Source: Gnetum montanum
Taxonomy: Eukaryota; Streptophyta; Gnetopsida; Gnetales; Gnetaceae
Assembly (NCBI GenBank): GCA_015680685.1
Contig: MNCI01005895.1
Span: 926,654 to 990,653 of the forward strand
DNA: 64,000 nucleotides
Reading direction: 5' to 3'
In this document: piece after piece, positions 50,185 through 59,845 of the stretch
How positions within the stretch are numbered: position 1 is the stretch's first letter
Layout of the letters: the number at the start of each line of letters is the position of its first letter
Position numbers and translations under genes: made by a program
Notes under the pieces: model-generated
Seen by the model: the letters and a program-made list of their open reading frames with translations, nothing else
Database searches by the model: none
Told to the model about the DNA's origin: nothing

Positions 50185-50524
50185 TGAAACACCAACAAAA
50201 TTTGCATGTTATAACAAATTTTCATCATGTAGCCTTCACCCCATGGAACTTGAGGTAAAAATTCATTGTAAAATGTAAAGATTTTAACTCATGGTGGCCA
50301 ATTTGACATATTTCATACTTTTGGGTCTAAAAATACCTCATAATTGGTCAAATCCTCATTCCCCAAATGAAAAAGTTACCTAGTATCTATATTTGGGCAT
50401 GGCAGGATCAAAAATGTCTTTTGTGATGCCAAAAATAGTAATTTGATGGTTTTTATGGGAGATATACACTTTTCTATGCTTGAAACACCTGCAGGAGGTA
50501 AATCTCACCTATCCCCAACATGGA
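50185..50524 (+). mobile_element. 3' LTR of Ogre-like element B, truncated by insertion
   Basis: It starts TGAAACACCAACAAAATTTG and follows 29990-30329 to CCCCAACATGGA, then abruptly becomes unrelated (gggccgcgctgg) while the 5' LTR continues. This marks the insertion point of the minus-strand Ogre-like element. The remainder of the LTR should lie beyond 64 kb. Confidence 0.8.
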
Positions 50525-50544
50525 GGGCCGCGCTGGAACACTGA

Positions 50545-52710
50545 GAGATCACCAAGCATACAACCTAACCCCGGATTTGTGCGAGGGCCATGCTAGAGTA
50601 AATAGAAATGGGGCACCCTGAACAGTCTGGTCAATCAAACAGGGACTTAATTGATGTACAATAACCTTTCATAAACATTTTTTTAAAATATGTTATCTGC
50701 AAGTTGAATGAGGAGAAACAAGTGTAAACCAATGGAGAATAATGAAAAATATGATAATAGCAAAACAAAAATGAAGCAGACTTGAGTAAGAAAGTGCATC
50801 GTTCGAAGATCGAGGGATTTGATCTTTGCTTGGCTGAAGGTGTACAACTAATACGCAGTGTGGATAGGCATAGCTTGCAATGAAGTGGTATGGTCATAGC
50901 TCCTTGAACTACTATCAATAGTTTGCTAACTTGAACCTTCTGCTTGCTAGTATCCTTGCCAAAGCTAATCACCAGGGAGCCAAAATTCCAATCTTCAAAG
51001 CCAACTACCAAAAAGGTGATTCTCAAAGCCAACAATGCCAAAAGCTAACCACGCTCAAAAAAGCCAATCACACTAACAATGCCAGAAGTGAACCCCTTGA
51101 ACATTGTTTGCTATGGTATTTATAGGACCAAGAGCAAGAGAAAAATGTGGTTTGGACGCCATATGTCCTGGGTCCCACAGAGTGCAAACATGACTATGCC
51201 ATGCTGTTTTGTAATGCTGGATGTGAAACCTACTATGTTGTGACCATACCATTCAAGCTGCATGTGCTAGAGTCCAATGAGCTACCATGTTTATTACAAG
51301 GATTGTCAATAGTGAATGCAAAGTAGAGCCTGTGCTCTGGGACTATGTCTTCCTTGTGTAGGGACAACTTTGGGGATAGTTAAGGGGTGCAAAATAAAGA
51401 AAGCTTTCTAATCTTATCTTTTGAAGATATGTCGGGATGAGAGTAACCATTGCCAACAAGTTCTGGAGCCAACCAAAGATATATTGAGACTTTCATGTGA
51501 GTGTTACACTATTTATGCTGCCCAGCGTATTGGGGTAGCATAAACACCTGCACGCTATGTTGTGCTATGCTACATAGCATAGCGTAGCCACTAGTCTTGA
51601 AAGAAATCTTGCCTGAAAGCCAAAAATACCTATTTGAGGACTAACTAGACAAGAAATTGTGACCCTATCTTTCATGCCAAAAGGTCTTGGGACCTGCTGA
51701 GTTCATCCTTGGGATGCTTTGGTGCTTTGTATCCTTGCTACGCTATGCAGCGTAGCATAGTGTAGTAGCCATTGTAACATGAATTCCTATCTAATTTGCA
51801 ATACTTTGTTAAGAAAATTTACTTGAAGCCTAAGGGCGAAGTGGAATAAGAAATCTTGAAGGCCAAAGTATGGCCAAGTGCAATTCTCTTGCTAGAACCA
51901 CTTGGCAGAGAACCTTTGTGCATTCTGTCCCTGCTATGCTGTGCTACACTACATAGCATAGCACAGCGTAACACCCAATTTGGCTCGAATTTTATACTTT
52001 ACAAAAATTTTATCAAGGAATGATGATCATGTCCTAATGTGTCAGCAAAGAAAACTTGTTTGACAGTTGAAACATGGGAAAATATGCTTACTTCATCAGA
52101 GCCATCTAAATAAGAGTACTGTTAGAGTACATTTCCAGGAGATGAAGTGGAGTAGATATTCTAGGAGATTGAGTCATTCGCAATCTACATCTTTTGTGCC
52201 CAATCAGTCTTCCCAAGGCTTGCTACACTATGTAGTGTAGCATAGCGTAGCAGGTCTTGTAGTTCGAAAACTTACTAAACTATTTCACTCATCCTAAACA
52301 CTTTCGACAACTCCTAGCATGGTCCCTAGGTAGACCATCAGCCGGGTCAAGTGTCAAGCTGGGTAGGCTAGAGGGTGTAGCAAACCTATCAACCTAGGAG
52401 ATAGAAAATTTTCTAGACCGTATGGTCTACCCCTGGTGCCTCTTGCATGCAAACTGGCCTTGTGACTAGGTGCCATGTTGACTGTGCTACAAAGGTTGAC
52501 AAGCAAGCTTGAAAGCAACATTACATGCATTAGGACTTTCAGGGTGTCATGTCATCTACACGGTCCATCATGACATCATGCTTGTAAAGATCTTTGCCCA
52601 AACTCCAGGACTACTGAATCATGAATGTCCTAAAATTTATGGTGGTCCCTCTTTTTTGACTTTTGGAGGATCTACCCGAGAGATGTCAGCAAGGAATACA
52701 AAACACCATG
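50545..52710 (-). mobile_element. 3' LTR of Ogre-like element C
   Basis: Shares ordered blocks with 62735-64000: 'gtgcgagggccatgctagag' (50578 and 62756), 'agggacttaatt' / 'agggacttacttaat', 'gtatttata' (51117 and 63374), and 'ttttgacttttggaggat' / 'ttgttgacatttagaggg' near 52657 and 63913. Read on the minus strand the gtatttata block is a TATAAATAC box. This copy is about 0.9 kb longer than the corresponding part of the other LTR because of extra GCTACGCTATG hairpin repeats. Confidence 0.65.
51564..52255. repeat. GCTAYGCTATG..CATAGCRTAGC hairpins in the LTR
   Basis: Inverted repeats occur at 51564-51583 (GCTATGC...), 51738-51755 (CTACGCT-ATGC-AGCGTAG), 51933-51965 and 52222-52241 (GCTACACTA-TG-TAGTGTAGC, 9-bp arms). 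The motif recurs at 59590-60900 and 63480-63700. All are built from alternating GCTA/CTAT words. Confidence 0.85.
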
Positions 52711-52799
52711 AAGAACAAGACAGCAATACCACTCTTCAGTGCCCACTTGGACCATGCTTTGCTACACCTGAAAGTACTGGGAGAGTGATTGTAGGTTAA

Positions 52800-54180
52800 A
52801 GGGACAAGGGATGGAGTTGAGGAAATAGGTTAGGGGAAGAAATGAATGTAAGATGTAACACTTTAAAAAAACTATTGCCATAGCATGATCCCTCATCAAA
52901 GTGCTTATGAGGAAGTCAGCACACATGGGTGTCTTTCTTTATTAGCCTTTGACCTCTTGTCGAAGTGCTTAGATATTGTTTATTCATAGCTAAAGCAATT
53001 GTAAAGTAGCACGTTGTGCCATTGGTTTTAGGCACCCTTTTTTTTGAGATTTTCTATTCTTTTCCATTTTTTTTTTTTGTTTTTCCTTTGTTGTACACCC
53101 ATGTTCACTTGTAGACAACCTTGTCATTGTTGTAGGATAGGTGTTTCCTCCCCAGGATGAGTTGTGTTACATTTGTGTGGGGCTTTGACCTGCCTACAAA
53201 TGCTTTCCATGGGATGAGTTGCATTATGTCCATCATGGACTTAGTGTTTGGGCATGTGAAAGGGCTTTGTGCATTGGGAAAGCTTATAAAAAGGATACGA
53301 AAAATTACAAGTATAGGGAATGGAGGCTAAACTGACTGAAAGGGATAGTAGGGTATGTACTTCCAAGTAGCTAGGCTAGTCAAAGTGATCACTTTAGAAC
53401 AATGTAGTGCCTTGCTCTCACAATGAAGCGCATCACTGAACAACGCCATCTTGGCTTTTATCCTACATAAAAAATAGAGAGAAAACCAGAAAAAATGACC
53501 ATCAGGTGAAGTGAAGGCAAAGTACTACTTACTTTGGACACTGATAGAGTGGAAAATGTTGTCGCTGAAGTGTGTTATGTTTGAAGTAAGAAGGCCAGTA
53601 CAAATTCTAAAAATGGAAGGCTGGAAAGGTTGGCATTGAAGAGACTAGGAGCAGTGGTGATGTAGGCACTCAAGATTCCTCACCCAAGGCAAACATCATG
53701 CAATCCAACTGAAAAGGGAGGAGCCTAATAGTTGAACGCCTCTTGGGCTTGGACGATGGTGAGGGATAGAATATGGTAACCTTATGGCTAGGCCACAATA
53801 GTGCTAGGACTTTAGCAGCAAGTCCTAACAACCAAACCTACTGCTAGGATTAGTGGTTGTGGTAGTGGTAGCTTCGAAATGTTAGCAAGATGTCAAATGA
53901 CATCTCCAAATGATTAGCAAGATGCCAAGGGTAGTGAAATTGCATGTATTCCAGAGGATGTTTCCTTAGCAATGTGAACTACTTTCTGGAACTACAACAT
54001 CCCATCCTATGTGAAACACCACAAAAATTTTGGCTAACAATTGTAGACAGAAATTGAGTTAAGTCATGACCAAGCTTGAAAGCCTCAAAAATAGCATCAA
54101 ACGGAGCAACAATTAAACAAGAAAGAGTTCCCTGAGATCCATTGGAGACTACATCAACATCTATCAATAAAAACTACAGG
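52800..54180 (-). other. 3' untranslated region of element C
   Basis: No coding signal. It includes T-rich tracts (53037-53095, a purine-rich tract on the minus strand) and words matching the 3' region of element B in inverted orientation (gttgtgttaca at 53160-53170). No separate feature was seen at 53300-54180. Confidence 0.5.
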
Positions 54181-54189
54181 TTTCAAGCT

Positions 54190-55115
54190 CAAAACACTTA
54201 GTTTTAACTAAGTATACTTCGTGCACACAGGCCTGCATGCCCAGCTTACAACTCAGCATGTAGCTCAGCTTGCAGCAACTTTTGAGCCCCAAAAATGAGT
54301 CAAAAACATGTTAGAATCGAGCATCTGGACACCCCAAGACATTCCTAAGGGCCCCCAATAGCTCTCAGGCACCTAAAATTCAACTTTTGGGCTCCAAATG
54401 ATGGGTTTTCATGCCTGCATGCTAGCCTACACGCCCAGCGTGTACCATCATAGGCAGACCAAAACAGACACTCAGAGCATGATTTTCACAGCCAATCAAC
54501 TCCCAGAGGTAGGTAAACTATCAGACATCATCCTGGGCTCCCAAAAATCAAGTTGTGAGCTTGAAAAGTGGCACTTTCATTCCAGCACACTGGTCTACAT
54601 GCCCACGCCCAGCATGTATGCCCAGCGTGTACACTTTTGGAGCCTCCTAAAACCCTATTAAATCAAGGTCAAATGAGCCAAAAATCGACAGGCAGCATCC
54701 TCAAGACATCAAGCATCTAGAACCATCCTCAAAACTAGCTTCATAGTTTGAAATTTGATCAAAAATTCTTCGTGGTTATCCATACGTTGTCTAGTGTGTG
54801 GAGTCTATACGCCTAGTGTGTACACGTTAGCATGGTTCACGCTGCACACTTGTAAAGTTTCATTCTATTGCACTCAGTCGACACTCCACATGTCACCCAA
54901 TCCAAAATTCCAACATTCCATAGCCAATCATCCCATCTCAAATCTGATTTTAACACCCAAACTTGTACAAAAACCTGGATTTTTGACTAGATAGTGTTTC
55001 AAAAATTGAGAAAATCCAAAAAAAGTGGGCAATCCACACTTAGAGCATCGAGAAAACCCATCCTGTACGCTGGACTTTCACCCTGCACACTAAGAATATA
55101 GCCTTCACGTTGTGC
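54190..55115. repeat. About 180-bp tandem array with TACACGC..GCGTGTA hairpins
   Basis: Units start at about 54230, 54410, 54590, 54775 and 55060, each with 'ctacacgcccagcgtgta'-type sequence. At 54428-54444 the arms TACACGC/GCGTGTA are perfect around a CCA loop. Intervening text repeats 'gggctccaaa..' and 'agacatc'. Position is 3' of pol in element C. Confidence 0.7.
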
Positions 55116-55627
55116 CTACAGTTTAAACTAGCATACCATCACCCCTCCGTATCCACAGAGGCTCTTCGTCTGCCTTGTGTCAGATTCACAACTACGTCTA
55201 GACCAGTGCATTGTAATTTCCATTATGTAATAATATTGCTGCATTTTTGGCTAAGAATTGTTACAGTTTTTTTTGTATTTCTTTATCTCTTATTTACATT
55301 CCTACACGCTGGCATTCTAATTTACATTTATCATACTGTTTACGTATAACCAAGCATATCGCACATTGGCATATGTTTGGGGAAATCCTTGTCTGATCCG
55401 CGTGCGGACCACCCAAGGTACTCTACCTTCATCAGTTCCAGTTCACCCTCAAGTGAAGGTAGGATCTTCTGTGTTTGTCTATGGATCTCTCAATGTCTTT
55501 TTCATTCCATCCAAGCACCGACGATTTCAAACATTACACTATGTTATCTAGGAATTTTTTAAAGTGTGCACGCTCGCTTGTTCACAAGAGTCACATGTGT
55601 GCAATGGGAAACATTGCACTACAAACC

Positions 55628-55965
55628 CATTTTAAAGTCTTGGTAGACTATTGGATGTGCTAGTTTAAGGTCCCAATAGACCATGGTTTAAGGTCCTAGT
55701 AGACCATTGTGCTAGTTTAATGCTGCAGTAGATAATGGATGGCCAGTTTAAGGTCGTAGCGAACCATGCTTTGGGTGCCAGTTTTATGTCATAGCCCAAG
55801 GACGTGTTGTGCTAGTTTAATGTTATAGCAGACATTCTGTACTAGTTTATAATCATAGTGGACTATCTATGCCAGTTTTAGGTCATACTAGACATTCTTT
55901 GCCAGTTTTATGTCATAGTGAATATTCTTTGCTAGTTTTACGTTGTAGCGGATGATTTGCTTACC
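55628..55965 (-). repeat. Family minisatellite, block 4 (after integrase of element C)
   Basis: About eleven units of about 30 bp. On + the unit is (c/t)tagtttaaggtcatagtggaccat, so on the coding minus strand it carries the CCTTAAACTRGC core. It starts where the integrase frame ends. Confidence 0.9.
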
Positions 55966-55969
55966 TTTC

Positions 55970-57354
55970 TTTGTATCTAATGTAATCCTTTGTTTTAAAT
56001 GTAGTATGTCTTGAGTAAAAGTGGTTAATAGGATTTTTGAACTCATTTCCATCCATATCAGCCAATTTGAATGCCCCGTTCTCATAGGCTTTCGTGACTA
56101 CAAAAAGGCCTTCCCAGTTGGCTGAGGATTTGTTTACAGGTTCACAAATAGCCTTGAGAACTAAGTCCTCCTTTTTGATTGGTCATTGATGTATGTTGCA
56201 ATGATGCTTTTTCCATTTTTTATCTTGGTACCATTTAATGCAACCAAGTGTTTGGGCATGCTCCTCCTCTATGGAGTCAAGATCGATGATCCTTGACTTG
56301 TTGTTTTGAGCCTCATCTACAACATTTGAGAGGATCATCCACAGTGATGGAACCTACAATTTAAGAGGTAACATTACTTTAGATCTGTAAACAAGACTGT
56401 ATGGAGTCTTACCTATAGCTATTCAGCATGTTGTATGGTAAGCCCATAACACGTAGAGGATTTTCTCATGCCATTCCCTCTTACTACTACTAAGCATCAT
56501 TTTGAGAAGGTTGATGATGGCTTTGTTTGTTTCCTCTACCTAACCATTGGCCTATGGGTAGTACAGTGATGAAAAAGAGTGCTTGATGCCAAGGTTTTCG
56601 CAAAAGGTTTTGGTTTCTACACTACTAAATTATGGTCCATTGTCTGTCACAATAGTCATGGGAAGACCGAACCTTGTTACTATCTTATCCAGGATGAAGT
56701 GGCACACTTGTTGAGATGTGGTCTTTCTCAAGGGAATATCCTCTACCCACATTGTGAAGTATTTGGTTGTGATGATAATGAAGCTATGTCTTGTAGAAGA
56801 CTTAGGTGTGATGGGTCCTATGATATCTAGTCCCCCAATGTTGGAATGACCATGTGATCTATGTAGGATGTAATTTAGTAGGTGATACATGTATAAGGTT
56901 TGCATGGCATTGACATACATCACATGTCCTAACTTTGGCAAACCAATCTCATTCTATGCAAGGCCAGTAGTACCCTAGGCATCTAATTTTTTCTACCATG
57001 GCCCTAGGGGCTATGTGTCCCCCACATAGTCCCTCATGGACTTTGTTAACAATTCTTTTTTCTTCTTCCCCACTAACGCAAGTTAGTAATATCCCATCAA
57101 AGGAGCGTTTTCATAATGTGTTATCTCCTATAAGGACATATTACCAGGTGTGCTTTCGTATTGTATCCTTTTGAGTAGATGTCAAGTCGTGTGGGGGTTC
57201 ACCATGTTGAAGGTATGCTTTGATGTTGGCATACCATTCTTGGATATCTATGACAGATGCAATGTGTGTCACTTGAGTAATAGGATTTGTACATTCTATT
57301 ATCGAGGTGGGCAAGGTGGCAAACAGGTGCAATGACACATTTAATGCTAATGTN
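55970..57354 (-). pseudogene. Integrase relic of Ogre-like element C
   Basis: Minus strand. A zinc-binding part (VHEGLCGGHIAPRAMVEK, about 57045-56990) continues with GYYWP and CDVCQCH. In the core at 56850-56640, GLDIIGPITPK keeps Asp 1 and IVTDNGP keeps Asp 2. LGIKHSFSSLYYP follows, with TAG stops at 56554-56552 and 56542-56540 where element B has Gln. A GPY/F-like block (LFVVTKAYENGAFKLADMDG) lies at 56130-56070. This is the best preserved integrase in the window but it still contains several stops. The frame ends just inside the minisatellite. Confidence 0.8.
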
Positions 57355-57627
57355 AATCAATAGCCTAAACCCTGTACCATCTAATTTCAAAGGAAGTTTA
57401 CATTTTGATGGTGCTTCAACTACATGAGGTGGTAGCGCCACCACAGTTATTACATTTCCCTCTAGGAAAATTTGACCCTTCACATATCACTTTACATTCC
57501 TTTGCATGAACAACGTAGTTGAGTATAAAGGACTCCTTAGGGGCCTCTTAGTAGCTCAAGAGCTAAAGATCCAACATTTGGTAATTTGGGACGACTCGCA
57601 ATTAGTTGTCAACTAGATCATTGAAGT
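57355..57627 (+). pseudogene. Inverted segment carrying part of the second RNase H domain of element C
   Basis: A plus-strand reading inside a minus-strand pol: LHFDGASTT with the first Asp intact at 57407-57409, then FTFLCMNNVVEYKGLLRGLL and VIWDDSQLVV (about 57488-57617). These match MYFNGASTT and FLCANNIMEYEGLIRGMM of element B (+). Single N characters at 57354 and 57628 border the segment exactly. With the segment flipped, the domain order of element B is recovered. It is either a scaffolding artefact or a true 273-bp inversion. Confidence 0.8.
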
Positions 57628-57628
57628 N

Positions 57629-58985
57629 GGCATATGATATTCACTTTGCTGCAAAATAGGTAATGTCTCCAATTTTTAGTGCAAATACTAGGGTGAGACA
57701 ATATCTTTCTACCTTGTTGTACTTTGCCTTGTAAGCTATTAAAGCATGGCTTAAGTAATAGACCGAGATTTCAGACCCGTCATCTCTTTTATGACATAGC
57801 AATGTAGTAATAGATGTGTTCGAAGTGGCAAGGTAGATGTAGAAAGGCCTATCCCTCTATGGTAGGTAAATAGTTGGGAGATGTAAAAGCTCTTTCTTTA
57901 GGTTATTGAAGGCTTATTGACATTGATCTTTTTATTCGAAGTTGACCCCCTTCTTGAGTAGGTTTTTCATGGGGTGTAGTTTGTCTATCAACCTTGCAAT
58001 AAACCTTTTGATAAACTATACTCTGCCTTGCAACCCACAAAACTCTTTAAGATTTGTAGGTAGCGCTAAGTTGACAATGGCCCTCACTTTATCGAGGTCC
58101 ACTTGTATTCCTATTTCTGATACTACAAAACCTAGCATGCATCTGATTTTAACTCAAAAAATACATTTCTTAGGGTTGAGGCGCAAGTCGTTCTTATGAC
58201 AATGTTGGAGGGCTATATTGAGATCATTGGGATGATCAATAGCTTTCTTAGACTTGACTACTATTTCATAAACATAATCATTTAATCTCTCCAAGAGGTA
58301 GTCGCTAACAATGTATGTCATCACTCGTTGATACGTTGCTCCAGCTTTTTTGAGCCCAAAGGGCATCATTGTGTAGCAAAAGGTTCCCCAAGGGGTCATG
58401 AAGGTGGTTGCCAATTGATGCTCTAGGTTTATACAGATCTGGTTATAGCCTAAGAACCCATCCATGAAGGACAGTAAGGCATGACTAGCCGTAGTGTCGA
58501 TAAGTTGATCAATACTTGGCAATGGGAAGTCATCCTTAATCATTACTTTTTTTAGGTCTCAAAAGTCTATAAAAATTCATATACCTCCCATTTTCTTAGA
58601 AACTACAATGATGTTTGATACCCATTTCGAGTAATCGACCACCCGAATGAAACCAGTTTGATAAAGCTTGGTGATTTCATCACGTACAGCTAGTGCAATC
58701 TCTAGTTTGATTTTGTGAGCCTTTTGCTTAACTGCCTTGACACAAGGATCTAGGATAATGTTGTGTTGTATGAGCTGTGGGTCCAAGCCTGGCATGTCAT
58801 CATATGACCATGAAAACACTTTAACATTGTCATCAAGAACTTTTAAGATGCTTTGATGTACCTGTGGATGTAATAGGAAACTAACTTTCAGGGTTTTTGC
58901 TTCACCTCTAAAGGTAGTTACAGGGATTTCAATAAGAGGGTCCTTAGTCACATCCCTGGCCTCTAGGTCTAAGGCCTAGGCTAGA
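57629..58985 (-). pseudogene. RT-RNase H relic of Ogre-like element C
   Basis: Minus strand. The lead block 58951-58577 contains SWSYDDMPGLDPQL and YSKWVSNIIVVSKK. The RT core 58543-58154 contains KDDFPLPSIDQL, LLSFMDGFLGYNQI, WGTFCYTMMPFGLKKAGATY and NLRLNPKKCIF. The catalytic box reads YVYE at 58276-58265 instead of YVDD, so both Asp are lost while the frame around it stays open. RNase H follows (FIKRFIARLIDKLHPMKNLL near 57980; RPFYIYLATSN near 57850). It is the most complete RT of the window, and is inactive. Confidence 0.85.
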
Positions 58986-59244
58986 TGTTCAAGCCAGTTT
59001 AGGGATGGTTCCAAGGATGCTACAGTGTCATGAGAGGATAATCCAAAGTCTACCAATTCTAGATTCAAGCATCTTGTAAATCTGTCGTAGGGACCCGTTA
59101 AGGTCAAGGATGAACAAAGATCACCATGCATATCTATTTTTTCGATTGGACCTATCACAATAAGCAAATAGACCAAGTTAAGTGATACCTGTTTGAAGCA
59201 ACAGCATGTAATGAATATATGTAAATCAATAATGCAACATAAGA

Positions 59245-59545
59245 TAATTGCCAGTTTAAGGTCTTAGCGAACTACCACTATGCAAAATTTGTAAATTGAA
59301 ATTGCCAATTTAAGGTCTTGGTGGACCATTAATGGGTTTAAAATGTAAAGGAGGGTAAGGTTGCCACTTTAAGATCATAGTGGACTATAATAATGTAACA
59401 TTTGTAGCCATTATGCAAAGTCTGTTAAATTGAAATTGCCAGTTTAAGGTCTTAGTGAACCGTAATAATGTAAAGTTTGGTCTAGAATGTAAAATGAATG
59501 CTAAAATTACCAGTTTAATGTCATGGAGAAACATCACTAGTTTAA
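59245..59545 (-). repeat. Family minisatellite, block 5 (before pol of element C)
   Basis: Five units of 55-75 bp, each with gccagtttaaggtcttagtgaacc followed by an AAATGTAAAG-rich spacer (59250, 59303, 59361, 59437, 59509). It has the same core as the other blocks but a longer unit. Confidence 0.85.
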
Positions 59546-59706
59546 AATGTAAAGATAAAAAGTAAAAATTTTGGTGGACCCACTTGCTATGCATCAACTG
59601 AGTGTTATGTTGCAGTGGTGACGTGCTATGCCATAGTGGTGCTACACTACAGGGATGTCCCACGTTATTTGGGTTATGAAAGTGATAGTTGTTTTACCGC
59701 GTTAGC

Positions 59707-59714
59707 TATAAATA
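59707..59714 (+). promoter_or_regulatory. TATA box of antisense gene C
   Basis: GCTATAAATAGGGG on +, a textbook plant TATA box, 139 nt before the ATG at 59846. It is not part of an LTR: it lies between the minisatellite block and the antisense gene. Confidence 0.65.
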
Positions 59715-59845
59715 GGGGATTACCTTCTAGTAAATGTTTCATTTTCATTATCAGAGACAACACCTAGAGCATAGTGTGGTAGAACTAAGAGAGAGCGTAA
59801 CAAGCATAGCATAGTAGTTGGTACAACCAATTTGTGAGCAAGGCA

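Larger units (their letters stand above)
29990..50524 (+). mobile_element. Giant Ogre-like (Tat-lineage Ty3/gypsy) retrotransposon
   Basis: The element runs from the TG at 29990 to its 3' LTR, which is truncated at 50524. Matching 340-bp LTR starts lie at 29990-30329 and 50185-50524. Inside are gag, protease, RT-RNase H, a second RNase H and integrase, all on +. The second RNase H domain, the RT sequence style (SIDQL, LLSFMDGFLGYNQI) and the size point to the Tat lineage, in which Ogre elements reach over 20 kb. About 10 kb of non-pol DNA between protease and RT contains an antisense multi-exon gene and a hairpin-repeat array. All domains are decayed. It inserted into the 5' LTR of Athila-like element 2 and was later hit by a second Ogre-like element. 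Confidence 0.75.

Noticed and set aside
50631-51041. 136-codon minus-strand open frame
   Set aside because: It falls in the LTR of element C, downstream of its TATA box; no similar frame survives in the other LTR near 62.8-63.3 kb.
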